A stretch of 64,000 bases of DNA from Spirogloea muscicola (taxonomy: Eukaryota > Streptophyta > Zygnematophyceae > Spirogloeales > Spirogloeaceae). The notes beneath the pieces are model-generated. The model ran no database searches. It had not been told where the DNA came from and saw nothing but the letters and a program-made list of their open reading frames with translations. Made by a program: the position numbers and the translations under genes. Shown one piece after another: positions 10,327 to 21,473 of the stretch (position 1 is the stretch's first letter; every line of letters starts with the position of its first letter). The stretch covers positions 166,598-230,597 of the forward strand of contig WELB01000028.1 of assembly GCA_009602725.1 (NCBI GenBank). Direction: 5' to 3'.

Positions 10327-10479
10327 CCTGGCGGCGGCGGCGGCGGCGACGGCGGCGGCGGAGGCGGCGGCGGCGACGTGGGGGGCGTTGGCCGGAGGCG
10401 AGGTGGCTTCCTGGGGAGCTGACCGCGAGCTGGACGCTCCGCGGCCGCGGCACGTGGAGGAGCCCGGGGGTGGGGTCCC

Positions 10480-10570
10480 TACCCCGCTACTAATCTCATG
10501 ATCACAACCTGTGTGAGCACCTGGCTTTTACTGCCACTCATTTAATAAAAGCAGCCGCATTCCGTTTTCC
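10480..10570 (+). repeat. Weak third copy of the 5'-leader repeat
   Basis: TCATGATCACAACCTGTGTG...CCTGGCTTTTACTGCC...TTTAATAAAAGCAGCCGC follows the order of the leader repeats at 5353 and 18452, but with many differences. It precedes a GC-rich stretch that could be a gene start (10600 onward). Confidence 0.35.
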
Positions 10571-11143
10571 TTTCCCCTCCCGGGAGCTGCAGGCCGCGCC
10601 GCCATGGCCGCCATGCGGCGGGCTGCATGGCCCCAGGCCCAGCCAAGGCCACCACCGCCGCCGCCGCCGCCGCCGTTGTCGCCGCCGCGTCCGGACGGCC
10701 TGGCCGCTGTGGGCTCTGCCATAAGCGCCCATTCTTCGCGGCCGCCGCCCTCCGCCGCTGCCGGTGTGCGAGGCCAGCCGAGCTGGGAATGGCGGCGCCA
10801 GCTCCCTCCTGCAGCTCACGAGCTCGGAGCTAGCCCAACTGGGCTGACTCACAGGACCGCGCTCACCCTAAGTGCGGCAACGCCCGCCCCCCCTGGCGGC
10901 GGCCTCCGCGGCCTGCTCTGCTCCACGGCTTGGCCGGCAAGCCACAGCGGCGGCGACTGATATGCTGAGGCGGCGCGCTTGTCAGTCCTCCGGCAGCGGC
11001 GACGTGCACGCGAGCGGGCACACGAGACCCATCTTCGCTAGGAGCCGCCTCCGGCGTCAAGACGGCGCCCCTGCGCCAGCTTGCTGGCCGTGCTGGCCTC
11101 CGCCGGCTACTTGCGGCTCTGACGGCGGCGGCCGGCCCGTGGC

Positions 11144-12857
11144 AGGGCAGACCAGGTCCAGCTCCTCTTCGACGGCCCGCCCCACCAAGTCAATGCCATG
11201 GAGGCAAAGCCGGCGGCGGAGCTGCGGAGGCAGTGCGCCGAGGACGGAACTCGCGGCCGCGCTGGTGTGAAGTCAACGCAACCCGATCGGGAAGTAGAAG
11301 CCGCGCTCACGGTCGCCTGCCCTGAGGCCTCCGATGTACGCTCCGGCAGCGGAGCCGAGGAAGCCTCAGCGGCACTCCTCTGGAACGACGATGGCTACCT
11401 GGAGGACCTCCACGATAGTACCCCGGCCGAGTCCAGGAAGCCAGGCTCGGTGTCCGTGCGGCCAGCCGCAGCTAACCCACTTCCTGCTTTTATCGTGGGC
11501 AGCATTATACGTGATCAAGTGGAGGGTGGGAGTAACAATGTGCATGGCCTAAAGAAGGTGGACTCACCAGGCTCAGGGCATGGGGACAGCCGCAGATATA
11601 GGCAGACCGAACAGGTGCAAGTAGCTGGGGAATTGGTCCCGTTACAGTGCGGAGTTGACAACGGTGAAGGTCTGGAAAGGCATGCCAGGCTCTGGTGTAG
11701 GGGTCCTTGCGCGAACGTCCTGGGCACACTGCAGCCACAGTGGAGGCAAAGACAAGCCAGCAGCTTGCAGCAAGATGCCCTCATGGAGATTGAGAAGGAT
11801 GCCGAGTGCAAGACAGCCAGCGATAGGCGGCTCCAGCATCACGCCCTCATCGCAGCCACCAACTGCTCCTTGCGGGCAGTGCTTTACTGCTCCCCATATT
11901 AGAGCACCTCCCTGTTGGTTGTTGGCAACAGCAGGATGCTGTCAGGTGCACTGCACTTGCCACTCGAGGCTGCCATGTTTTTAGTTGCACAGTGGACTTT
12001 AATTCGATTTGACGTTTTACTCTGGAGTACATACTCGTCCTTGTGTTGCAAGCTACTTCCATGTGACAACGTCAGTATGACGTTGCCTGCAGTGCCCAGC
12101 ATAGACAGCGTTATCGACCTGCATTTAAGATGTCGGAGACATTCTAGGGAGATGCAAGGAGTCGTCAATTGCATACTCTAATCAAGAGCAGATCAAGTCC
12201 AAGTTCCATCTGCTGTCATCGGTAGCGTGCTCAAGGGATCTATTTTATAATACTGCAATGGCCGAGTCAGATCCCTGCTGACAACCTACCAAGATATGTG
12301 TGCTGGCTCTTGTCCCGCTTCTGCCAGGTACAGACACTATGGTCATTGCAAGAAGATGCATACTACCTTCTCTTTGTACCCTGGGAAGGAAGCTTAGTCA
12401 ACCAACCTGAAGAGTCTCCAATATTGCCACCAGCACATGTGTGTTTGCAAATTGTCTCTGCCAGGGCAGGTAGAGTTCTTCTGTGCTTATCTGAAGAGAT
12501 ACAGAAGTAGTAGATGCTGCTCAGTTTGAAACAACAGCTGTAAGTAGTACCGTAACTGCTAATGCATGGTTGTATGAGTCCTCAGCCTGCAAGTGTTGTG
12601 CTCAGTGCCAATAATTAATGACAGCCAGTTATCTCCAATGCGCAAAGGAAGTACCAGCACACCTTCTGCTCTCTGATGCTGGAGGCATGAGCAACACAGC
12701 CAGGGGTCACATGCAAATACTAGGCAAACATCTGACGTACACAGCCAGCAAGGTGCTTGGGAGCGGCATAATGGAAATTGATCAGCAAATGACGCAACAC
12801 GTGACACCTCAGCTCTACTTGGAAATCTACCCTGAACAAGCCCAGGCTTGGATATGA
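11144..12857 (+). CDS. Unresolved multi-exon gene, hypothetical
   Basis: Several stretches look coding but I cannot join them with confidence. (a) 11150-11902 is open in one frame: after an AG acceptor near 11150 it reads DQVQLLFDGPPHQVNAMEAK, PAAELRRQCAEDG, then a long Ser/Gly-rich part. (b) 12330-12471, between CTGCCAG and a GTAGAG donor, reads VQTLWSLQEDAYYLLFVPWE...PPAHVCLQIVSARAG. (c) 12618-12857 ends in GSGIMEIDQQMTQHVTPQLY and EIYPEQAQAW. No motif identifies a family. The GC-rich region 10600-11140 upstream may hold the promoter and first exon. Confidence 0.3.
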
Positions 12858-13039
12858 CACTCTATGATGCAAAGAGCAGCACATTGCACATGCAGGCAGC
12901 TATTGGATCTGACAAAGCAGATCAATATTCATATGAAAGTTGACAGGAAAGCTCACTACGCAGCAGGGCGGCGGGAATGGTGGTGGATGGGCAGCCCGGA
13001 AAGCACCGCTGCTTGCACCCTCCACCTCCACGAAAGAGA

Positions 13040-13400
13040 TTATGGAGGATCTAGGACTGCATTGGGAGCTCTCATGGTATTCTCGGCCTGGCTGTTCACA
13101 GCCCTTGCCCCCTTTGGGAGAAGCCACTTGCATAGTATTGCTGTGTCCTTGGGGGGCCCAGCTCGAGCACGATCAAGTGCCATCTCTATCTTGTGCATTG
13201 CGTTGACAGCACTGAGAGCGCCGTAAACGAGTGCGCTGCTTCGCAGCAGGGTCGGTGGCTTGGCGGACAGCGCCCAGCAGAAGGGCGTTATGAGGTGGCC
13301 ACGAGAGTCTTGCATGAAGAGGGGCAGAATTTTGCGGAGGCGATCGGCCCACTAGGAGAGGCAATAATACCCACCACAGGTCGACGTAGGGCAAAGAGCT
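13040..13400 (-). CDS. Possible exon of an unidentified minus-strand gene, hit by a hairpin element
   Basis: After an acceptor-like CTCCTAG (about 13358), the minus strand reads WADRLRKILPLFMQDSRGH, LITPFCWALSAKPPTLLRSS, ALVYGALSAVNAMHKIEMAL, DRARAGPPKDTAIL. This is well-balanced, protein-like sequence with a hydrophobic stretch. The frame then enters a 5'-truncated hairpin element (13082-13130) flanked by CATGGTATT/CATAGTATT. I found no partner exons and no family match, so this may be a gene remnant. Confidence 0.3.
13073..13139 (+). mobile_element. Truncated hairpin element with a 9-bp near-perfect duplication
   Basis: A 49-nt insert (CTCGGCCTGGCTGTTCACAG ... GAGAAGCCACTTG) lies between CATGGTATT (13073-13081) and CATAGTATT (13131-13139). 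It lacks the GGCCCCTTCGAACC head but keeps the GCCACTT end, so it is truncated at the same side as other short copies. Confidence 0.6.
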
Positions 13401-13619
13401 CATACAAGAATTACAGGTATGACTGGACTGCCAGGTGACCTAGTTTTGACTGTTCTCAGATGAGGATGCTGGAGGCTCCACTGCCACCATAGGCAAGGAT
13501 GCTGGCAGCCTCAATCCTCAGCAGCTGCTCATACTTTACAGAGTACATGATTGTGACCCTGGGCTGCCAGTCATCATGTTCGATGGAATAGAGTCTCAAT
13601 GATAAAGTTTGTCGCTCCT

Positions 13620-16600
13620 CTATAAAGCAGCACTTGTGTACGAAGTGGCCTCCATGGCGCTTTGAGCAATCTTGAGAGCATCTTCCACAGACTTGGCTGC
13701 CCCTAAAGCACTAATGTCAACCTTCGGTTGTGCTCTTGCCAGCTTGGGAAGCAAAGCAAACTCCTGTAGTGACAGCAATTCCACCAAGAGAAGGTGTGAG
13801 CAACATAGTAGGACACTGCAGATTTAGAAACAGCATATGGATGAGGGGTGTCTTTTGAAGGGCAAAACCCAATCTGCTGCCACCTGCTATGGTCTGTGTG
13901 TGATATATCATGCACATGTTGATATGACTTCACAGACCTCAGCTGTTCCACTTTCCAGCAAAATCCCCTTCAGATGTCCTGCATAGATATACTCCAGAGA
14001 TGAGTAATGTGATGAGGCATTGTCAGGGCCAACTAAAGGGAATTGTGACGAGACCTTGGTGATGTTCAAGACCACAAGGCCTCAAGCTTTGGTTTTAGCT
14101 TCAGTACAGAGTTGGTTGACTTGCTCAACTAATATTACATCAATATATGCTTGTAGCCAGATATGCAGCACAGGCAGCCAGAAAGAGCCCAATCAATTCC
14201 TCCAATCAGTGTGCAACTGGCTCCAAAGGAGGGTCCCATGGCAATGATGACTTTCGGTGGACACAGGGCTTACCATCTTTCACCCAGATATTCAACAGCT
14301 TGGGGTCGAAGTTGCCTTTCTCCACACTCTCGCCAACTGCACTAATGGCTGTCTGCTTGTCAGTTGCTTGCAAATTACGCAAGAAGAGTCCAAGCTGCAT
14401 ATAGGATTTGGAATATTGACGATGTAGAGTATGAACTATCCTATGGCAAGCACCTGACTGTGAGTGGAGCTTGAGTACATCGAATCACAGTGCTGAGGAA
14501 AGTGATGGAGCTAGCAGATTGACGCACCATTATCGCCATAGAATTGCCACCAGATCTTGCGCTCACTGCCAGGGTGCTCAAATACTCGAGAATAGAAATA
14601 TGGAAGGTAGTCATACCTGCCTACCTGAAGCTTATCAGATGTACTTCAAAAGCAGGCAGAACACTATAGGTCATCAACATTCTTAATAGTCTCCAAGTAA
14701 ATGGCTCATAAGATGCAATCTACCTGACACTACATGGTTTCAGCTGATAAATGCTGGAAAATTCAAAGCCAGATTAAGGGAGGTACTCACTCTTCCTCAG
14801 AACCTTTTATAATAGAATTGACAACATGGGCTCCAGATCTTCGTGCATGATCCACATGCTCCACCCTCGCTCTTCTTTCATACAGCTGCAAGCAGGTGAC
14901 GAGGACAGATTAGACTCTTACTGATCTGTATTAATCAAGTAGCAACGAAAGCCACAAAGAAGACACACTTGGGCAGCAGTCAAAAGTTGATCTGCTGACC
15001 ACTTGCTAAGCTCACAGCTGACATACGCACCCAATGCTCTCATGATTTCGACTTGGAGCAGATCACATTGCCTACTCTTACCCAACTTCATACATGGAAG
15101 CAGGATGCGTGTCATGCAGCACTGGTTGCGGCCGCTGTCTATTGGCACAATTATGTTGGATGTAAAGCAATATAGTTCACCTGTACACCTTGGTATCCCG
15201 TATATGCTTGTGAGCAGAGCTTGCCTGTAGGGTAAAAACTGACCTTTAAGGGAAACGCAGCGACGTCGCCAATAGCATAGATGTTGGGATCACTACTGCA
15301 GAGCTTTCCATTCACCTTCAGACATCGCAATTGATAAGGGGTAAAGTCGTCGAGCTGTTTGTGATTCGGATATTGCTACAAGTACACAGAGTCATCTAAA
15401 TGCCCGATTGCCAGAACATGGCTCCATCAGGTACTTGTATTCCCGATATCACTTTCTCGGATCATGAGAAGCTCCTCCAAGCAACCATAACCAGATTCTT
15501 CCAAGATGTAGTCTGCCCTTTACAAGACTGCCATGTTGCACAGTTGGTCGTGCTACTAGAAGGATGCTTGATACCTCAATTCCTTTCTGTTCACTCTTAA
15601 GGCCTGCATTCAAAAAGGGCTCCACCACGGGCCTTGCCCCAACTCCCACAATGACCTACACAGCCCAACATCGCTGATGAGCCCCTGATCTTTATCTTCT
15701 TACAACAGCACCTACTGAGCACTGCTCTTGTCACCATGAGCTTTGTCGCCATGCAGAAGCCATCTCTGGCTAATGGATGTCAAATATGGCCTCCCATGCA
15801 ACTCACAGTCATCCAAACCTCTAGCAGCCCAATGCATATTGCAGCTATGGAGGGGTGCGCTGACCAAATCTGCCTCAAGAACCTCGCCACTCTCAAGTTC
15901 CACCTTTGATACTTTACCATCGGCTCCAGCTATAAGTTTTGCTACAGATGTACCCTGCATCATGCTTATTCTACCATAAGTTCATGGATCAGACAAGCGT
16001 AAACTACAGCGACTATGCTGTGATAAATATAAGTACGCTGACATGAAAACTCTCCACCTACAATGACAACATTGTGTAAGTAAGCACGACTGAGCTAAAC
16101 TGTTTGTGTGTATGGCCTCTCAACATAGAAGATGCATTTTGCCATGTTGATAACAACCTTCCGGAATTTGACTCCTTTGCTCTCGTAGAGCTTCTCATAA
16201 CGGGCAGCAATGCTGGGCGTGAAGAGCCGAGGCATCAGATGGCCTTCAGGAAATACAATCTGCAGATCGTGCAAACCGTTGAGGTATGTGCATTCACTCA
16301 TGGGAGCTCAAAGGTATTGCCTTTGTGTTTACATCTAGAAGCTCCTGGATAATGCTAAGAGATCTGGTGTTACCGTCGTGGGTATCTTCCAAGTTGCACA
16401 AGCTGCGCCAACCTCCTCACCAATGTACCCACCCCCAACAATGACAGCCGCCTTTGCATTTTGCTGACGAGAAGGTCCAGAGTACTCATTCTCAGAGCAG
16501 TCATCGTGAGAACAACAGTTCCTTACCAAGAATTTGTGTAGTGGAGGTAAGAATGACCTGCTACTTTTGCAGCAATGCATGAGACAGCCCCTTGGATAAG

Positions 16601-18368
16601 AACTTCAGCTTACACCTCAAGTCATGCAATTGCAAGATATAATACTGAGCAGTGATACTTATGGCAATAAAGGGAGGAGGCTTCTCACAAATGCCTCAAC
16701 AAGTCCATCAGCATCTTCAACAGAGCGGATAACATGCACGCCCGGTAGGTGGCCGCCTATTTTCTCCGGAAGCCTAGAGGAATAGTGAATTGTTGAACGT
16801 TAGCAAGTGACCGAGATCAAAGATAGGTGATACTACACAATGATAGTGGGTGCAAAATCAACCGCGTGTGCTGCCTGATGCCAGTCATGCTCTATGGAAG
16901 GCTCTACTTGCACAGTTGAATAGTTTACACTGTGCCGACATACCAGGGAACAAAGGATGGTGCACTTGAACCACAAACTTCTACATACTTGCATCATCAC
17001 GTGCTTAAACAGACCTGATAGCTGTGGAGCCAGTGGCGATGACAAGGCTTTTGTAAGCAACCTCATCTCCAGAGGATGTCTTCAATGTCCTGCTTCCAGT
17101 GTCCAGGCCTGTTATGGTGGTTGAATAGAGGACCTGCACACCATGATGCTTACTACAATTTCAAAACAAGCAGGGCCTTACAGAGACCCTTAGAGGTCAA
17201 ATTTGTTGTTCTTAAGTGCTCCTGAATGAGTGTATGCCCCAAGCATCAACTTTGGCAACGCCCGTACATGCAGACTGTCGGTAGAGCGTGGGCGTACCCA
17301 CCTACCTCAATCCCCTTCTGTTGGTACCACTCTGGAGTCTGTCTTTCTCCTCCACCTCCCACAGAGGTATGGAAACCCTGCAACACAGTGTACCCGATAC
17401 TGCCTTGTCCACAGAGTAGCAGATAGTAGCAACGACAGTTGTAGGTCTGGCAGAAGGGCATGGAGGTGGACAGAGCTTGACAATATCGTGCACCAACACG
17501 TGTTGTTTTTCTGGTTCTGGGGCTCACTGTGTGCTATACCAGAATGTAGTTAACCAACTGCTGCAGCGGAAGAAGTCATCCACTACATCAATAATTGCAG
17601 CATACCAATGTCCAGAGGGGCCATCACTCACAGGAAGGCGTGGCGGCTTGGCATCCAGAGGAAACAGATAGCCCTTTGTAAGGGTAGGCCGTTCATATGG
17701 GGCTACTTTCTGCACAATATGGTCCTTCCACTCACTTCAAACATAGCCATTATTGAGCAACATGTCCGGCCTTGTTTCACCTTTTGTGTCACCAACTGTG
17801 CTGCAATTGCTCAAGGCAGAGTGTGCCAACAGGCTGTGATATCCACATTGCAAGTCTACTAGCTGATATACTCACATCAGCGGTGACAATGCACAGCTTT
17901 CCCTCAGCATGCCCCTGCTCCACGAAAGCCTTGGCTGCATAGCCAGCAGCATTGCCTCCTCCCACGATGACATATCTTCACACGCAATCACACAAAGTTT
18001 CACGGCAAGTACATAAATGAAAAAGAAGTCGAGATTGGATCTGAGCTCACAGTTGGCCTTGAGCCGCATGTATTCTGGAACCTTACGGATACAACGACAA
18101 CCAGCTCCTGCTTGCTGGCTGTGAGCAACCAGGGGCCCTGCAGCGCTCACTCCTTGTTGGCGTTCAGTGCGGCTGAGATCGTGGCTATACGTCTCGACGG
18201 CAAGCCTTCAGGCCCGAGCCGAATCCCGAGCTTGGAACCGAGCCATGCGCTGGAGCTGGGAGCTGGTCCGCAGGAGCTGCCGGCGCGCAGCAAAGAGGCG
18301 CGGCGACGCCCCGCGAGCGCGGCCGCCGCGGCCGTCCGCGACGCAGCCAGCGAGGTGGCGCTGCACAT
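13620..18368 (-). CDS. MDHAR: Monodehydroascorbate reductase, organelle-type
   Basis: An FAD/NADH enzyme that reduces the monodehydroascorbate radical in the ascorbate-glutathione cycle. Sixteen exons join in phase to 512 residues: 18368-18151, 17975-17876, 17709-17632, 17377-17306, 17133-17015, 16773-16689, 16463-16374, 16259-16158, 15954-15865, 15655-15575, 15315-15244, 14885-14791, 14616-14528, 14336-14274, 13978-13938, 13763-13620. Visible motifs: YVIVGGGNAAGYAAK (FAD), APYERPTLTKGYLFP, GGGGERQTPEWY, VIVGGGYIGEE (NADH), FPEGHLMPRLFTP, YAIGDVAAFPLK, RRARVEHVDHARRS, DYLPYFYSRVFE. Exon 1 (MCSATSLAASRTAAAAALAG...) is rich in Ala, Ser and Arg and ends SAALNANKE, placed as in chloroplast/mitochondrial plant isoforms, so it is probably a transit peptide. 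Upstream in-frame ATGs (18503, 18515) lie in the leader repeat. Identity is secure; targeting is inferred. Confidence 0.93.
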
Positions 18369-18439
18369 TGTCGAAGGCGGCGGTGGCGGCGGTCGCCCGG
18401 CTACGGCAGAGCGCAGCCTCGGAGACTGAGCAGGTTCGC

Positions 18440-18540
18440 CGCCAAAAAAAATGAAGCGGCTGCTGATATTAAAAGAGCGGCTGTGAAAGCCAGCCAGATG
18501 CATACAGGTGTTCATGACGGAGCCACAGGCTAGACAGCCA
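18440..18540 (-). repeat. About 90-bp 5'-leader repeat, copy B
   Basis: The minus strand reads AGCCTGTGGCTCCGTCATGA...GCATCTGGCTGGCTTTCACA...TATCAGCAGCCGCTTC, matching copy A at 5353-5445. It ends about 75 bp before the chosen MDHAR start and is in the same sense as that gene. Its open frame (MHLAGFHSRSFNISSRF) continues without a stop into the MDHAR transit-peptide exon. Confidence 0.75.
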
Positions 18541-20390
18541 GGGAGCTCTTAGTAACCCCGTGTCAGCAGTAGGAAGTCAGATGAGCTGAGGGGAGGAAGA
18601 GCAACCCCGCTGCGCAAGCCAGAGGCTGCTGCAAGGGCACGACCAACGCGGCGATGCAAAGCAAGCGCTTGGGAACGCTGTAGCGACATAGACAAACGCA
18701 TACGGTAGCAGGACACAAGACCCGAAGGCACCGAGCCACCGGGAAGGGCTGCACCCTGTTCCCGGCGCCGCTGGTCAGCTTGAGATGCCAGCAGCGAAAG
18801 TAACGAGGACAGGTTCGCCGCCGGAGGGAGTTGTGGAAGTGTAGTGGGGCGTAATGATGGAAAGCGTAAAGGCAGCTGATGGGGGAACGGATGGGAGTGA
18901 GGGCCACCTCTTTGCTTTGCCAAGTGGCAAGCCGCAGGGCCGATGCAGGCGAAGAAGGACGCGTCCATGTGGGGGTTTGGCTCCTCAGTATAGCTTGTCA
19001 GATTTGCATGTGCTCACTAGGCGATATTAGTGTCCCCCTTAGCCAGCTCGTTACCCAGTCTTTTAAAAAAGGACAATCGTAAGGCCAGAGCCTCCCTTTC
19101 AATTTTCATGCGCACCGCGCGCCTTCTTCCATGAGAGGGCGGTGGCTGGGAGAGGCCAGCCCAGAAAAAAGAAAGAATCAACATAGTCCGAAGGGGCCAG
19201 GGAAAAGATAAGTAGCTCTCCCAATGGGGGCAAGGGCTGTGAAAAGCCAGCCCGAATAGAATGGACGAAGGGTCGAAGGGGGCTTAATGACGGAGGGGCC
19301 TAAAGCGCTATGGAAGCAAGCGCGGCCAAATTTAATGGTGGCTGGGAGAGGCCAGCCCAAAGGAATGGACAAGGTCTGAAGGAGCTGGAGTGCTAAGGAC
19401 TGAGACAGCAGCAAGCGGACTCTCAGTAACCTCTAGTCAGTAGATGCAAGTTCGAATAGCTAGCAGGCGGAAAGACGTCGCTATGGAAGAACGGGTGGAG
19501 TATGGACCACTCAGTAGCAACGAGTGAGGAGCCTCAAATCCGACAGACTAGCTGCCAGAAATCAATCCCCTTGGCGAAAGCCAGAGTCTGCAGTGACAGC
19601 CCGGCCAGCGCGCAGATGCAAGGCGTGTGCCATGGACCGCTAAAGGGAGACTGACAAACGCATGCGATAAACTGGGGCCCATGAGCCAGCGGCGTTGAAG
19701 TCAGCCGGCTCACCTCGCCTGTGGGACAGGGAAGCGCTGCAGAGAAGTGCGCGCCCATAGAGAAGAGGGGCTGGCAAAGCCAGCCCAAAAAAGAATGGAC
19801 AATGTTCAAAGCCGAAGAGAGAGGAGCCGGAGAAAGGACTACACTACAAAACACTGCAGAACACAGACACGATGCAGAGGGAAGCTCAGTACCCACGAGT
19901 GAGCAACATCAGGTCTGAGTAGCTCGCTGCAGGGAAAGAGGCACTCCGCCGAGACCCAGAGGCGGCGGCCATAGCACGGCCTGCTCGCGTGTGGACGGCG
20001 TGTGCAAGGGAGCGTTGAAGCGATACGGCCAGGCGCATGCGGAAGACTTGTGCGAGCGAACCGGCGGCGTTGAAGCCGGGCATCGCCCCTGGCAGACCCG
20101 GCCGCCTGCAGAGGTCTATGGCGCTGCACCTGCGTGCCGGAGGAGCCCTCGCTGCTGCCTCTGGCTCTGGCCAGGGATCCCGCTTCCAGGAACCCACTAT
20201 CTCCGACCTGAGGCTGCTTAGCAGGGCTGACTGAGTGCTTCGTAGCTGCTTAGTGTCTTTTTGTGCTTGCTTTTTCTTAGTGCTTCCCCTGGCCCCTTCT
20301 CGTCCTTCGTTTCTTCTTTTTTGGGCTGGCTTTTCCAGCCCCTATCCTCAATGGGCGAGCCCTTCTTCTGAAGCGCTAAAGCACACACGG
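18541..20390. mobile_element. Repeat island 2: LINE 3' fragments and hairpin elements
   Basis: Minus-strand LINE ends: 18550-18780 (CYRMRLSMSLQRSQ, VGRALAAASG, LLLTRGY-stop), 19500-19720, and 19880-20110 (NAAGSLAQVFRMRLAVSLQR, SDLMLLTRGY-stop). Plus-strand ends: 18975-19125 (stop followed by the module ending CACCGCGCGCCTTC) and 20105-20370 (LHLRAGGALAAASG, SDLRLLSRAD, then a 3' UTR with hairpin core). Further hairpin cores lie at 19130-19200, 19210-19290, 19320-19395 and 19735-19810 (all -). Neighbouring copies in opposite orientation form imperfect inverted repeats. No host gene is seen. Confidence 0.7.
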
Positions 20391-21473
20391 AAGCAAGTAG
20401 CTACCTAAAGGGGCTCGCCAGTCGACGTAGGGGCTCACCAGTTGTGACTGCGTCGTTGCGCAGCCTTGACTCCCGCATCGCTGCCTTCGTCGTGTTACCT
20501 TCTGCACCTCTTGACTTTTTCATTGTTCTTCTTAGTAAATTGTGTACTGGGTTGGTTTGGCCGCCCTTACCTTATCATGCTCACTGCGCGCCTTCTCTTC
20601 CCAGATCGCTCAGCACTCTCATCATCTGAGGCCAGTAATAAGCGCTTCTTAGAAGCATTCAGGGCCACATAGTGGGCGAGGCAGAGCATGGGCCTACCCT
20701 TTTGCTCATGCCGAGTTCTTTCTTTCTTTGCCTTATACAGTTTTTTCGTTTCTGCATGGATATTGCATTCCCGCAGCTTTGCCTCACTTTCACTTTATGT
20801 GCGCCCGCAATCCACCTCCCTTTCTCTCTTGGGCCGAATTGAGTCAATGATGTAGCTAATTGGAGGTCGCTCCTCTGGGAGGTCCAGTGGCTAGGCATGC
20901 CCGGTCCTGCCAATTTTCGTGCATTTGAGTGGTGTGGGCCTGAGAGGCCAAAGTGCGAAGGCAAGAAGATATCATGTGCTCACGCTGGAGACACTCCAGC
21001 ACGACAGGCACGACAGGCTGTGGATTCACGAGGAGATGCTCTTCTAGAAGTCAGCCAGTGAGTCAAGGGAAGCTACATCATTTTAAGAGCAGAAAGTGTT
21101 GTACAAGTTGCTGTACATCCATGTACAACCACAACGACAACACTGCCTGGCACCTCTCTTAAGCCATTGATTGGGGTATTGCTGATGTGGTCGAAGTCAT
21201 TGCTGCTAAGACTATGGGCCCCCGATCGCACTTGACTGATAGCTGCAGGGGAAGCTCACACGGCTATAAGTGTGCCTCACAGTTGGTATAGCTATTTATT
21301 CAAGGGGAAAAATGACATAGATTCTGAATAAGTTCTGCATGTGCAATGGATCGGGGAATTGCCTGCCAATCCCAGTTGAGAATCTAGTAGTCTGCTGGAC
21401 ATGTCTTTGCTGATAGAGAGAATGTCAATTGAGTGCGTGCAAGGAGAAAAGCTGGATAAATGTGAACTGCTTG
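20391..21473. other. Spacer without a supported gene
   Basis: It contains a short copy of the module CTCACTGCGCGCCTTCTCTT (20580-20605) and the near-repeat GGGGCTCGCCAGT/GGGGCTCACCAGT (20410-20442). A weak ankyrin-like reading near 21120-21200 is not convincing. Confidence 0.4.

Noticed and set aside
21080-21200. Ankyrin-like reading (DNTAWHLS...VVEVIAA).
   Set aside because: One weak partial unit with stops; no repeat array.
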